NCBI RefSeq assembly: GCF_002994635.1
Contig: NZ_PVNL01000111.1
Location: 62,001-126,000, forward strand
From: Enhygromyxa salina
Lineage (GTDB): Bacteria > Myxococcota_A > Polyangia > Nannocystales > Nannocystaceae
Direction of reading: 5' to 3'
DNA length: 64,000 bases
This document shows, piece by piece, positions 35,149-44,073 of the stretch (its first letter is position 1; every line of letters begins with the position of its first letter). Made by a program: the position numbers and the translations under genes. The notes under the pieces are model-generated. The model had not been told where the DNA came from. It did no database searches and saw nothing but the letters and a program-made list of their open reading frames with translations.

Positions 35149-35520
35149 TCAGATGCCCTTGAAGTCGAACATCGTCCGCAGCTTCTGCAGGCCCATGGGG
35201 TCGTTAGTCTTGATCTTGCCCCTGGCGATATCGATTGGCCCCGGCGCCTTGCCCTTGAGGACCATCTTCTCGAACAGATCCGGCGTGGTCTTGAGCACGC
35301 AGTCGGCGTTCTCGACCGTCTTGCCCGACTCGACGGTCGCCGCCTCCGCGTCGATCTTGACGGTGAACTTCTCGTCGCCGATCGAGAAGTAGTAGGTCGT
35401 CGGTTTCTCGGCTGAGCCCTTGATGTAGCGGCTCGGCATCTTCTCGAAGATCTTCTTGACGTCCACGTCGGCGTTATACCAGTCGCGCAAAGAAAACCCC
35501 GAGGCCGCGCGAGCGGACAT
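35149..35520 (-). CDS. SCP2-like sterol/lipid-carrier domain protein
   Basis: A 123-residue single-domain protein from MSARAASGFSLRDWYN. The pattern IFEKMPSRYIKG, YYFSIGDEKFTVKID, ADCVLKTTPDLFEKMVLKGK, DIARGKIKTNDPMGLQKLRT matches SCP2 sterol-transfer domains, which hold lipids in a hydrophobic tunnel. The start at 35520 is preferred; the frame is open 27 codons upstream across a hairpin. It is downstream of the F0 genes on the same strand, separated by a terminator-like stem. Confidence 0.82.
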   Translation of the reverse strand: MSARAASGFSLRDWYNADVDVKKIFEKMPSRYIKGSAEKPTTYYFSIGDEKFTVKIDAEAATVESGKTVENADCVLKTTPDLFEKMVLKGKAPGPIDIARGKIKTNDPMGLQKLRTMFDFKGI

Positions 35521-35561
35521 CGGGGTCTTGGCGTTGGGCGGCTCCACGAAAAGCGCAGCGA

Positions 35562-35581
35562 GCGGACGCGAGAGCGTCCGC
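35562..35581 (-). terminator. Terminator-like hairpin after atpE
   Basis: On the minus strand, GCGGACGC-TCTC-GCGTCCGC is a perfect 8-bp GC stem with a 4-nt loop, 35 nt after the c-subunit stop. A TTTT lies 9 nt further on, so it is an imperfect intrinsic terminator that would separate atpE from the SCP2-like gene. Confidence 0.5.
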
Positions 35582-35616
35582 CCGAGGCAGAGTGAGGACA
35601 CCCGTGGGGTGGCGAG

Positions 35617-35943
35617 TTAGAGCCGGCCGTTGAGCAGGAACGAGATGAGGAACGCGAAGATGACCAACGACTCGATGAAGGCCAGGCCGATCAGCATCGG
35701 CGTGAACACGGCCGAGCTGGAGTTGGGGTTGCGGCAGATGCCCTCGAGGGCGGCCGCGATGGCGCGACCCTGACCGAGACCACCGCCGAGCGCGGCGAGG
35801 CCGATCGCGAGCGCCATCGCGATGGCGACGCCCATGTTGGCGGCGGGCTTCGCAGCTTCCTCGGCAGCGGGTGCAGCGAGGACGATGGCGGGGACCAGGA
35901 AGGTCACCAGGGCGGCGATGGGGGCAACGATTCGCTTGCTCAT
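35617..35943 (-). CDS. atpE: ATP synthase F0 subunit c
   Basis: A 108-residue protein, longer than the usual 75-90. The extra 35 N-terminal residues (MSKRIVAPIAALVTFLVPAI, ending VLAAP) look like a cleavable signal, as in other delta-proteobacterial c subunits. The hairpin follows: first helix LAIGLAALGGGLGQGRAIAA, polar loop ICRNP, second helix with the ion-binding Glu in IGLAFIESLVIFAF. A Gln (GQG) in helix 1 and Ser after the Glu match part of the Na+-ligand set. GAGGAAA is 8 nt before the ATG at 35943. It is co-directional with atpB, 46 nt downstream of that gene. Confidence 0.93.
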   Translation of the reverse strand: MSKRIVAPIAALVTFLVPAIVLAAPAAEEAAKPAANMGVAIAMALAIGLAALGGGLGQGRAIAAALEGICRNPNSSSAVFTPMLIGLAFIESLVIFAFLISFLLNGRL

Positions 35944-35989
35944 GTCGTGTTTCCTCAGATTCGAAGTTTGGGAAGTCGTTTTTTGGGCC

Positions 35990-36802
35990 TCAGTGCTCTT
36001 CGGCATGCTCGAGGGCCAGGGCCAGATAGATGACGGACAGCAGGGTGAAGACCACGGTCTGGATGATGGCGACCATGACCCCCAACAGCATGAAGGGGAC
36101 CGGGACCAGCAGCGGCACGAGCACCAACACCGCGCCGACGACCTTGTGGTCAGCGAGCATGTTGCCCATGAGCCGCAGCGACAGCGAGACCGGACGCGCG
36201 ATGTGGCTGACGATCTCGATCGGGAGCATCAGGAAGAACAGCCACGGGAACTTGATGCCACCCTGGCGGAACTCGAAGCTGGGCCCGAGGAAGTGCGCGA
36301 GGTAGTGGAACCCGTTGGTGTAGACCCCGACGACGTTGTAGATGACGAACACCATGACGGCGAGCGCCAGGTTCGTCTTGAGCGTGTCGGTGGCCGGCAA
36401 CAACCCGGGCACGAGGCCCTGAATGTTGTTGATGAAGATGAACAGCGCGAGGGTGCCGATGAAGGGCAGCCACTTCTTGGCGTCCTCTTCGCCCATCACG
36501 TCGGCGCTCATGTTGTAGGTCGCGTTCACGAAGCCGTTGAGCATCGCGGGCAACCGCCACTCGCGGGGGGGCACGACACCCTGGGTCTTGCCCGAGAGCG
36601 TCTGCCGCCAGCGGAGCGCAGCGAAGATCAGGAACACCACCGTGATCAGCGCGGCGGCGACGTGCACCAGCGAGTAGTGCGTATCGCCGAACATCATCCA
36701 CTGCCAGTGGCGAGTTCCGAATACGCTCTGCTCGGCCGTGTTGGTGAGCCGCGCCCAAAACTCGGGCATCAGAACGGTGTAGAGAGTGTCGTGGTCGCCC
36801 AT
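35990..36802 (-). CDS. atpB: ATP synthase F0 subunit a
   Basis: A 270-residue multi-pass membrane protein starting at MGDHDTLYTVLMPEFW. The stator Arg lies in the conserved helix LSLRLMGNMLADH, and the TM block FIFINNIQGLVPGLLPATD matches subunit a. LVPLLVPVPFMLLGVMVAII completes the C-terminal helices. It forms the proton (or sodium) half-channels next to the c ring. The alternative upstream start adds 20 residues without features. Upstream on the same strand are AtpI- and AtpZ-like genes. No b, delta or F1 genes are in the window, so the ATP synthase operon is split, as is known in several delta-proteobacteria. Confidence 0.95.
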   Translation of the reverse strand: MGDHDTLYTVLMPEFWARLTNTAEQSVFGTRHWQWMMFGDTHYSLVHVAAALITVVFLIFAALRWRQTLSGKTQGVVPPREWRLPAMLNGFVNATYNMSADVMGEEDAKKWLPFIGTLALFIFINNIQGLVPGLLPATDTLKTNLALAVMVFVIYNVVGVYTNGFHYLAHFLGPSFEFRQGGIKFPWLFFLMLPIEIVSHIARPVSLSLRLMGNMLADHKVVGAVLVLVPLLVPVPFMLLGVMVAIIQTVVFTLLSVIYLALALEHAEEH

Positions 36803-36948
36803 GTTTGGTATGGGTGGAGAAAGCCCACCAACGGCCTGGCTTCGTCGCGCGGCATGTACCAAAGGTTTTCGGGCCTTGCAAGCACGAGAATCACCGGCCA
36901 GAACGGCCAGGAGCGGGTTTTCGGGGTTTGTGAGCTGGCCTGCAAATC

Positions 36949-37425
36949 TCAGCGCGCGCGTTCGTGCCGATACCCGGCGACGCTCGTGGTCGCCAGGACC
37001 AGGACCACGCCGATAGCCAGACCCAGTGGCTCGGTCGCGGGGTACCAGAGCAGGGCAGCAACCAGGACCAAGACCAGCGCCAGGCGGACGGGTCCGCCCG
37101 CGCTCCGGGGCCGCGTGGGCACGTCCTCGGGTTCGAGCGGGCCCTGACTCACATCGCGGGTCCGCTCGCTCTGCTCGACCCCGGCCACCGTCCGATCGAT
37201 CGCCCCCCCGACCCCGCGGGCCAACAACACCAAATTGATCGCGCCAAGCAAGGTCCCCAGCACGATCGAGATCGCCAGCCCCGAGCCCCCGAGCCGATCG
37301 CCAGCGAGCGCCACGCTGGCGGAGATCAGCGCGCCCACGATACAGGCGTTGCGTACGGCCTCGCGCACGAGCGCGCGACGGTCGACCGGTCCACGCGCGC
37401 GCTCCCCACTCGCGGGCTCACTCAC
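36949..37425 (-). CDS. AtpI-like ATP synthase accessory membrane protein
   Basis: A 158-residue protein with four hydrophobic segments (NACIVGALISASVALAG, GLAISIVLGTLLGAINLVLL, LALVLVLVAALLWYP, LGLAIGVVLVLATTSVAGY). Size, helix pattern and place directly before atpB match the ATP synthase subunit I family, which helps c-ring assembly or Mg2+ supply. It starts at a GTG that overlaps the stop of the AtpZ-like gene (GTGA). The assignment rests mainly on context. Confidence 0.65.
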   Translation of the reverse strand: MSEPASGERARGPVDRRALVREAVRNACIVGALISASVALAGDRLGGSGLAISIVLGTLLGAINLVLLARGVGGAIDRTVAGVEQSERTRDVSQGPLEPEDVPTRPRSAGGPVRLALVLVLVAALLWYPATEPLGLAIGVVLVLATTSVAGYRHERAR

Positions 37426-37793
37426 GGAGCGGCCCCGGGGCCTGCCTGGTCATCGCCGGGTGTCAGCGCTTGCTCGCGCTCGCGGTCGGCGATCTCGCGC
37501 TGATACTGCCGGGCGGTCCGCATCAGCGCCTTGACCGACGCGGCGATCCCCACCGAGAACCCGATCAGGGTGGTCCACGGTGCCCAGTGGGTATAGGTCA
37601 CCTCGATCCAGCGAGCGACCAGCGTGCACCCGACCACCGCGACCGCGATCTCGATCCCGATCGACGCCGACGAGGTCATCTTGAACCACGGGGCCCGGCC
37701 GCCCGGGCGCCGCTTCGGATCGCCGTAGACGTGCCGCTCGGCCAGCTTGGCGTAGCGGGCCGGATCGATCGGCCCCTGGGGTTCCTCGCTCAT
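37422..37793 (-). CDS. AtpZ-like small membrane protein
   Basis: A 123-residue protein beginning MSEEPQGPIDPARYAKLAER. It has two hydrophobic segments (IGIEIAVAVVGCTLVARWIE and TTLIGFSVGIAASVKALMR) followed by a charged tail, the pattern of AtpZ/AtpI-type proteins at the head of atp operons. ATG at 37793 is chosen; the frame upstream runs into the 47-bp tandem repeat region and is not credible. Translation is coupled to the AtpI-like gene by a 4-bp overlap. Confidence 0.65.
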   Translation of the reverse strand: MSEEPQGPIDPARYAKLAERHVYGDPKRRPGGRAPWFKMTSSASIGIEIAVAVVGCTLVARWIEVTYTHWAPWTTLIGFSVGIAASVKALMRTARQYQREIADREREQALTPGDDQAGPGAAP

Positions 37794-37871
37794 CCGCGCC
37801 CGGGAGCGTAGCAGCACGAGCCCCGAGGGCGAAGCCGAGCAGAGTCGGTGAGGAACAAGCCCCGCCCTGCT

Positions 37872-37965
37872 GGGGGCAAAAGAGAGCGAAGCGAGCACAG
37901 GTCGCGTCGGGTACGGCCGGGGGCAAAAGAGAGCGAAGCGAGCACGGGTCGCGTCGGGTACGGCT
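37872..37965. repeat. Two tandem copies of a 47-bp repeat
   Basis: Units at 37872-37918 and 37919-37965 share gggggcaaaagagagcgaag and gtcgcgtcgggtacggc, with two differences. They lie between the C45 hydrolase stop and the AtpZ-like gene. The function is unknown; they may reflect a local duplication. Confidence 0.8.
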
Positions 37966-37973
37966 GGGGGTAT

Positions 37974-38939
37974 TTATAGATCAACCTGCATCGTCTGGGC
38001 CGCGAAGCGCTGAAAGGACTGGCGCCAGGTGACGGTTGGCCAGTGCAGCTCGACCTCGCCGCGGCCCGGGTAGTAGGCCGCCGTGTACAGCGTGCCAGAC
38101 CGACGGGCGTGGTCGCGTGAGTAGAGCGGTGGTGCCAAGAACCGATCGACCAGCGAGTCCAGGCGCTGGCTGGGGTCGTCGAGCACGCGCACGAGCTCGG
38201 CGTGGCGCTCGACGGTGCCCGTGATCTGGGCGTGGGCCGGCCACTCGACCGCACCTTGATGGTTGGTGGCCACCGCGTGGGGGACGACCTGGGCGTCGCG
38301 ATCGGGGTTGAGGAACACCGTGGCCAGCGCCCCGGCCCGATCGATGACGCCGACCGTGTAGCACATATGGCAGGGCACCCGGGACAGCACGGCCACGGCC
38401 TCACTCGTCTGCGTGCAGGTCTCGAGCACGTAGCGAAGGATCAGCGGGATCCCAAACCCGTCACCCACGACCTGACGCCCGCCAAACGCCAGGCTCACCG
38501 CGACCCCGTGCTCGTTCATCCCGTCGAGCGCGCCCCACAGCGAGTCGATCGACGCGATCACGCCCGCGCCGGTCCACGCCGAGTGCAGCAGCAGGCCCTC
38601 GCAGCGATCGAGCTCGTAGTCGTAGTTGCGGACCAGGGCCGGCTCGTCGCGGCTCCACAGCAGCTGTGAGCAGCCGGCCATGAACGCGGGCGGCCGATAC
38701 AGACTCAGCATTCGCGCCACGCGATCGCCCCCACCCGCGAGCTCGACGAGCTGATTCCAGACCGGCAACAGCTCGGGCATGTGCGCGCGCAGGGCCGACC
38801 CGCACGCGAGGTAGCTGGGCCGCGCGGCGTCGCCCTCGGCGAAGTACCAGCGCTCGTAGGCCGGGGCCACGCGCGCGCAGTGGTCCGCCCACGCGCTGCC
38901 CGGGCGGAGCTCCTCGAGAGCGGCGAAGCGCAGGTCCAT
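37974..38939 (-). CDS. C45-type Ntn hydrolase / acyltransferase
   Basis: A 321-residue protein of the acyl-CoA:6-aminopenicillanate acyltransferase (peptidase C45) type. It contains the autocleavage/nucleophile motif FMAGCSQLLW with Cys at about 89, followed by VRNYDYELDRCEGLLLHSAW, WGALDGMNEHGVAVSLAFGG and ATNHQGAVEW, all in the order seen in the family. After autoproteolysis the Cys becomes the N-terminal nucleophile that forms or cleaves amides. It is the last gene of the GABA/decarboxylase operon, 24 bp after the ATP-grasp gene, so it may act on an amide made by that ligase. No signal peptide is seen. Confidence 0.78.
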   Translation of the reverse strand: MDLRFAALEELRPGSAWADHCARVAPAYERWYFAEGDAARPSYLACGSALRAHMPELLPVWNQLVELAGGGDRVARMLSLYRPPAFMAGCSQLLWSRDEPALVRNYDYELDRCEGLLLHSAWTGAGVIASIDSLWGALDGMNEHGVAVSLAFGGRQVVGDGFGIPLILRYVLETCTQTSEAVAVLSRVPCHMCYTVGVIDRAGALATVFLNPDRDAQVVPHAVATNHQGAVEWPAHAQITGTVERHAELVRVLDDPSQRLDSLVDRFLAPPLYSRDHARRSGTLYTAAYYPGRGEVELHWPTVTWRQSFQRFAAQTMQVDL

Positions 38940-38963
38940 CGCGCGAGTCTACATCATGGCGAT

Positions 38964-40424
38964 CTACAGGAACTTGAAGCCGGCGACCTCGGCGACGCGG
39001 GCGACGACCTCGTCTTCTTGGGCCTGCAGCGGTCGGCCCGAATATTGCGCGCGGATCCCCGCGATCCAGGACTTGGCCCGCGGCGTCAGCTGGAACTCGT
39101 CATCCATCAACCGACCCGGCGTGACCAGAATCCCGAGATCGGCGCCCTCGTAGAAATAGTCGCCAACCCCGGTCATGCGCAGCCAGAAAGCGTTGCGCCC
39201 GTCGTGGGCGGTGCGGCGGTGGGTCTGATTGCGGACAAAGTCGACGCCGCCGTCATCGCGCAAGGTCCAGATCCCCGAGGTCGGCGCCTCGGTCACGCAC
39301 TGGACCGAGTCCTCGGTGTGCTTGATGACGAGCTGACTCCAGTTGTCGATATTGTCGGGGTCCGACCACCGCTCGTTGAGCGCGGCGACGTCGAGCTCGA
39401 ACTCGGCGCCCGAGAACTCGAGCAGGTGAAACAAGAACAGCGGCGCGTCCGCGTGGGCGAACGAGGCCAGGTTGGTCATCGAGCTGGCCCCGGTCACGCG
39501 CGGGTTGACCTCGCCAAGATACACATCGTGGGTGTCGAGATCATACAGATAGTCGCACTCGAAGTAGCCCCGATAGCCGCGCTTGCGCAGGGCCTCGCCG
39601 AACCGAAAGGTCGACTTGCGGGCTTGCTCGCGGACCACGGCCGGGAACGCGTCGACAAACACCTCGTTGCCGCACCAGCCGCCGCGGTAGGGCGTGAGCT
39701 CGGGAAACCCGACGAGCTCGGTCATGAGCGGCCCCACAATTGTGCCATGCCGGGTCACGCAGGCCTCGAGCGCGGCCCCGCGGCAGCGGATCCGCTTCAT
39801 GACCTTGACGACGTCCTCTTTGGCGATCTCCTCGGCGTGCTTGGCAAAATCAGCCTCGCTCTTGATGAAGAAGGTGGTGTGCCCCGAGTCGCCAAACGCC
39901 GTCTGAATTACGAGATCCAGGCCCAGATCCGCGCCGTTCGCCAGCGCGACCAGCCCGTCCCAGTCGGCGACCTTGCCGAGCGCGTTGGGGACCGAAGCGA
40001 CCCCAGCCTCGTTGCCGATCTGCGTGGTCGCGATCTTGTTGTCGATCGCCTCGCGCAGCTGCGCCGAGGGAAAGCAGACCTCGAGGTCGAGCTCCTTGCA
40101 CAGCGCCTCGGTCTCCTCGTCGAAGAACAGAAACACCGCGCGCCCTGGGCCCCGCGCGCGAATGAAGTCGACGATCGACTTGTGCTGCAACAGATAGTTG
40201 TTGATCTCCTCGATGCTCTGAAACACCCGATCGGTCGTGTCCGACGGCGTGATCACGTTGGGGTGCTGACCATCGAAGCAATCGATATAATTGATGAACT
40301 TCCAGTTCTTGACCCACTCGTCGAGCCCCAACAGGTTGAACGGCGTGGCGCTGACAAAGTAGGTGGGGACGTCGTCGCGGTAGAAGAATCGGCGGATGTC
40401 AGAGAGCGAATCGAGTGTCTTCAT
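38964..40424 (-). CDS. ATP-grasp ligase (biotin-carboxylase-like)
   Basis: A 486-residue enzyme. After an N-terminal pre-ATP-grasp domain (DVPTYFVSATPFNLLGLDEW), the core contains QLREAIDNKIATTQIGNEAG, LDLVIQTAFGDSGHTTFFI (ATP-lid region), MKRIRCRGAALEACVTRHG, and the metal-binding GYFECDYLYD...VYLGEVNPRVTGASS. The EVNPR motif is diagnostic of carboxylate-amine ligases in the ATP-grasp superfamily. True biotin carboxylases have a different active-site set and a BCCP partner, neither seen here, so amide or carbamate formation is more likely. The start MKTLDSLSDIRR lies 14 nt after the decarboxylase stop; a longer upstream frame is shadow. Confidence 0.85.
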   Translation of the reverse strand: MKTLDSLSDIRRFFYRDDVPTYFVSATPFNLLGLDEWVKNWKFINYIDCFDGQHPNVITPSDTTDRVFQSIEEINNYLLQHKSIVDFIRARGPGRAVFLFFDEETEALCKELDLEVCFPSAQLREAIDNKIATTQIGNEAGVASVPNALGKVADWDGLVALANGADLGLDLVIQTAFGDSGHTTFFIKSEADFAKHAEEIAKEDVVKVMKRIRCRGAALEACVTRHGTIVGPLMTELVGFPELTPYRGGWCGNEVFVDAFPAVVREQARKSTFRFGEALRKRGYRGYFECDYLYDLDTHDVYLGEVNPRVTGASSMTNLASFAHADAPLFLFHLLEFSGAEFELDVAALNERWSDPDNIDNWSQLVIKHTEDSVQCVTEAPTSGIWTLRDDGGVDFVRNQTHRRTAHDGRNAFWLRMTGVGDYFYEGADLGILVTPGRLMDDEFQLTPRAKSWIAGIRAQYSGRPLQAQEDEVVARVAEVAGFKFL

Positions 40425-40438
40425 TTGTTGCTTTCCGT

Positions 40439-43174
40439 CTAGTTGAGGCCGAGCTGAGCCTGGGTGAAGACCCGCAGGCCAAAGTCGGGGTTGTAGCCGT
40501 GGATCTCCTTGACATCGAGGGCGGCGAGATAATCGAGGATCTCGGCGCTCACGATCTGCCCGGGCACGAGCACCGGAAATCCGGGCGGGTAGGGCGTCAC
40601 GAACCCGGCCGAGACGATCGCCTTGCCCGCGCTCATGGCGGCCTGGATCTGCCCGTCGAGCCGCAAGAAGTCGCACGAGGACTCGCTGCGGCCCAGGAAG
40701 AACGCGCGCCGCAGGTCACCCTCGATCGTGCCGGAGTCGTCGGAGAAGCTCGCGTGAAACCGGCTGAAGTTCGGCATGGGCGGCTGCTGCTTGGTCAGCG
40801 CGTCGACCCGGGCCTCGCCAATGCGCCGCTCGAGCGCGCTCTCGACCGCGCGGTGCTCCGACAGGTCGCGGGCGATCCGACTGAGCACCTCCAGCAAGTA
40901 CGCGATCCCGCCCCGGCTGGTCCCAATGTTGATCATGAACAGCACGGTATTGCGCGATGTCTTGTTGATCTGGATGTCGTAACGATCCATCAAGTGGCTG
41001 CGCAAGGTGTCGCCGTCCATCCCGGTGTGCCCGATCTGGATCGTGACGCGGGTGGGGTCGACCACAAACTCGTCATGCTCGAACGCCGGACCCATCTTCT
41101 GGTAGCCGGACCCCGGCCGGTAGAACTCCTCGAGCCCCGACGCGCGGTGTTCCGCGGGGATCAGATCACGCGGCTTGAGCACCTGAAAATACGCCGCGAG
41201 CTCGGGGCTGTCTTGCACGCGCTCGCGCAGGGCCATGGCCAGCGCCACGCTCTGGGTCACCAGTTCGTAGCCCTCGAGCTCGACCTGCCGCCGGCCGACG
41301 TCGAGCGACGCGATGATCTGGTAATTCGGCGACGTCGACGTGTGGGTCATGTACGCGTCCTCGAACGCCTCCGCGACCCGGCGGCCATAGTCCAGGTCGT
41401 ACACGTGGATCATGGACCCCTGGCGCAGCGACGTGAGCGTCTTGTGGGTCGACTGGGTCGCGTAGCAGCGGACGGTTGACGCGTCCGGATCCGCCATCAG
41501 CGGCTGCTCGAGCATGAACTTGGGATCGTCGAGATCCGCGCTGGCCCGCCACGTGGCGTAGCGGGACCGGTACTCCTCGCTCTCGAGCTCGTAGCGCAGC
41601 CGCCGGGCCGAGGCCATCGCCGAGCGCCGTCGGTAGTCCGGGGCAAACCGCGCGAACCCGTACCAGGCCTCATCCCACACAAACACCATGTCCGGCTTGA
41701 TCGCCAAGACCTCGGACATGACCCGATAGGGATTGTAGATGATGCCGTCGAAGGTGCAGTTGGTCAGCAGCAACATGCGCACGCGGTCGAGCTTGCCCGC
41801 GCGGTCGAGCTCGAGCAGGTTGCGCTTGATCTCGTGGAGCGTGACCGCGCCATACATGGTGTATTCGCGCAGGGAGTAGGGATCCATGTACACCGGCTGC
41901 GCGCCCGCGAGGACCAGCGCGTAGTGGTGCGATTTATGGCAATCCCGCGAGACCAGCGCGATGTCGCCGGGCGACAGCAGCGCCTGCACGACGATCTTGT
42001 TGGCGGTCGAGGTCCCGTTGGTCACGAAGTACGAGCGGTGCGACCCAAACGCGCGGGCGACCTTCTCTTGCGCGCTCTTGATCGGCCCGTGCGGCTGCAG
42101 CAGCGAGTCGAGGCCCCCGGTCGTCGCGGAGGTCTCGGCCAGGAAGATGTTCTCACCGTAGAACTCGCCGAGATCGCGGATCCAGTGCGACTTGAAGATC
42201 GACTTGCCGCGCGAGATCGGCATGGCATGAAAGACCCCGGTGGGGCGGTGGCTGTACTCGCGCAGCGCGTTGAAGAACGGGGTCTCGTAGCGCTCGTGAA
42301 TGCCCCGAAGAATCGTCAGGTGGAGCTCGAGGTAGTCTTCTTGGTCGTAGAACACCCGGCTGAACGAGCGCCCGGTGTGGCCCGCGACGTTGCGCAGGGG
42401 ATCATCGGTCACCAGGTACAGGTTGAGCTCGGGCCGCAGGGCTTTGAGGGCCTCGCCCAGGCCCCAGGCCGGGTGCTCGAGGTTGCGCTCGATCGCCGCG
42501 GACACGTCACCGTGGGCCAGGTAATTGCGCAACATCGGCTCGGTCGTCTGCGACTCGGTTGGAAAGCTATAGCGAATGACGACGCTCTGAATGTTGAAGT
42601 TGAACTGCGCAGCAATGACCGCATCTTCGAGGTTGGTGACCACGACCACGTCGTAGGTGTACGCGTCCTGCTCGCGGCGCATCCCGAGCAGGCGCTTGCG
42701 CGTGTCCTGACTGGTGTCGGTGCCCGTGTCGTCGACGACCAGGACCTCGAAGTAGGGCCGGCCCCCGTTCGCGCCAGCGTGGTCTGTTGGGTCGCTCCCC
42801 GCGGTCTCAGGCCCCTCGCTGTCGTCATGCATGACATCGCGGGCGTCGCGGCTGCGGTATTGATCGCTGACCAGCATCCGCACCAGGCGCTCGGTCTGCC
42901 GAGCCAGGGCCCCGTGGTGCCCGCGACGCTGGGCGCTCTCGAGCTGGCGACACGCGCGACAGCCCGGGAACGCGAAGTACTGCTCGATCTCGGTGAGCGT
43001 CTCGAGCTTGTGCTTGATCGAGAGACTGAGCCCCGTGCTGTCGGCCTTGGTCCGGCCGTTTCGCTCGAGCCGACTGGTGAGCCGCCTGAGCTCGTTCCAC
43101 ACGTCAACGCGGAACTGAGACGCGTCGTAGTAGGGTCGGAAACCTTGTTGCGCTTGTGACTTCTGATCATTCAC
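40439..43174 (-). CDS. Orn/Lys/Arg-type PLP decarboxylase
   Basis: A 911-residue fold-type I PLP enzyme of the basic amino acid decarboxylase family. The N-terminal 260 residues form a wing/receiver-like domain (PYFEVLVVDDTG..). The core has TNGTSTANKIVVQALLSPGD, SRDCHKSHHYALVLAGAQPV, VFVWDEAWYGFARFAPDYR and the PLP Lys in YATQSTHKTLTSLRQGSMIH. The C-terminal domain ends with GYNPDFGLRVF. Arginine, lysine or ornithine are all possible substrates. The next gene is a putrescine-pathway-type amidase, which hints at arginine to agmatine, but no agmatine deiminase is in the window. The ATG overlaps the nitrilase stop by 4 bp. Confidence 0.9.
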   Translation of the reverse strand: MNDQKSQAQQGFRPYYDASQFRVDVWNELRRLTSRLERNGRTKADSTGLSLSIKHKLETLTEIEQYFAFPGCRACRQLESAQRRGHHGALARQTERLVRMLVSDQYRSRDARDVMHDDSEGPETAGSDPTDHAGANGGRPYFEVLVVDDTGTDTSQDTRKRLLGMRREQDAYTYDVVVVTNLEDAVIAAQFNFNIQSVVIRYSFPTESQTTEPMLRNYLAHGDVSAAIERNLEHPAWGLGEALKALRPELNLYLVTDDPLRNVAGHTGRSFSRVFYDQEDYLELHLTILRGIHERYETPFFNALREYSHRPTGVFHAMPISRGKSIFKSHWIRDLGEFYGENIFLAETSATTGGLDSLLQPHGPIKSAQEKVARAFGSHRSYFVTNGTSTANKIVVQALLSPGDIALVSRDCHKSHHYALVLAGAQPVYMDPYSLREYTMYGAVTLHEIKRNLLELDRAGKLDRVRMLLLTNCTFDGIIYNPYRVMSEVLAIKPDMVFVWDEAWYGFARFAPDYRRRSAMASARRLRYELESEEYRSRYATWRASADLDDPKFMLEQPLMADPDASTVRCYATQSTHKTLTSLRQGSMIHVYDLDYGRRVAEAFEDAYMTHTSTSPNYQIIASLDVGRRQVELEGYELVTQSVALAMALRERVQDSPELAAYFQVLKPRDLIPAEHRASGLEEFYRPGSGYQKMGPAFEHDEFVVDPTRVTIQIGHTGMDGDTLRSHLMDRYDIQINKTSRNTVLFMINIGTSRGGIAYLLEVLSRIARDLSEHRAVESALERRIGEARVDALTKQQPPMPNFSRFHASFSDDSGTIEGDLRRAFFLGRSESSCDFLRLDGQIQAAMSAGKAIVSAGFVTPYPPGFPVLVPGQIVSAEILDYLAALDVKEIHGYNPDFGLRVFTQAQLGLN

Positions 43175-44073
43175 TGGGAATTACGCGTCCTCACTACGGG
43201 GCCGGGGTAGGGCAGTGGCTCGTTACGAACCGGTTTCTGGAGGGGCCCGAGGCCAGCAAAGTAGCCCTGCTCGCGCCAGGTGTCTTCGTATACGGGGAAC
43301 CGCACCGTGCGATCGCGGAAGCTCTTGAGCGGCTGGCCGAGGCCCTTGAGCCCGAGCTCGCGGGTTCGAGCGACGCGCGAGACGTCGATCTCGATCGGGA
43401 ACAGGACCTCCCCGGCGCCGCAGCGATGCAGCGGATCACCGTTTGGCCCGATCACGATCGACTGGCCAATGCCCCCGTCGCCGAGGCCGTTGACGTCGAA
43501 GAAGAAGCACTGCTGCTGGGCCGCCGTGGCCCGGGCGATCGCGAGCTCGACGTCACGATCGATGCTCGAGGTCAAGGTTGGGTGCAGGATGACCTCGGCG
43601 CCCATCGCTGCGAGCGTGCGTGAGGTCTCGGGGATCCACATGTCGTAGCAGATCGACACGCCAAATCGCCCGACGTTGGGGACGTCGAACACCAGGAACT
43701 CATTGCCACCGGTGACACCTTGCTCGTAGGGGTAGAACGGGAACATCTTGCGATAGCGACCCACGACGTTGCCGGCCGGATCGATCACGCTCGCGGTATT
43801 GTAGATCGTGTCACCTTCGCGCTCGAACATGCTGCCCGGTATCAGCCAGATCTGGTGGCGAGCGGCGAGCTCCTGAAACCGCGCTTCGGTGTCACAGGGG
43901 AAGGTCTTGGCGTTGGCGATCAGCGGCCCGAACGGCGCCAGCTCGCTGAACACGACCATCTGCACCCACGGGTAGATCTGCATGAGCACGCTCAAGCGCG
44001 TGATCATGCGGTCGACGTTGGAGTGAATGGCCGAGAGCGACATTTGGACTCCGGCGATGGCGAATGGCGTCAT
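43171..44073 (-). CDS. Nitrilase-superfamily C-N hydrolase
   Basis: A 300-residue amidase. The Glu-Lys-Cys triad is complete: SELAPFGP (Glu), RYRKMFPFYPYE (Lys) and SICYDMWIPE (Cys). Family members near N-carbamoylputrescine amidase and aliphatic amidases share this pattern, but branch assignment needs a tree. Coupled by 4-bp overlaps to gabT upstream and the decarboxylase downstream, it likely hydrolyses an amide or carbamoyl derivative of the amine that the decarboxylase makes. Confidence 0.9.
   Translation of the reverse strand: MTPFAIAGVQMSLSAIHSNVDRMITRLSVLMQIYPWVQMVVFSELAPFGPLIANAKTFPCDTEARFQELAARHQIWLIPGSMFEREGDTIYNTASVIDPAGNVVGRYRKMFPFYPYEQGVTGGNEFLVFDVPNVGRFGVSICYDMWIPETSRTLAAMGAEVILHPTLTSSIDRDVELAIARATAAQQQCFFFDVNGLGDGGIGQSIVIGPNGDPLHRCGAGEVLFPIEIDVSRVARTRELGLKGLGQPLKSFRDRTVRFPVYEDTWREQGYFAGLGPLQKPVRNEPLPYPGPVVRTRNSQ

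Noticed and set aside
41834-43159. 441-codon plus-strand open frame
   Set aside because: It is antisense to the PLP decarboxylase and has no motifs.
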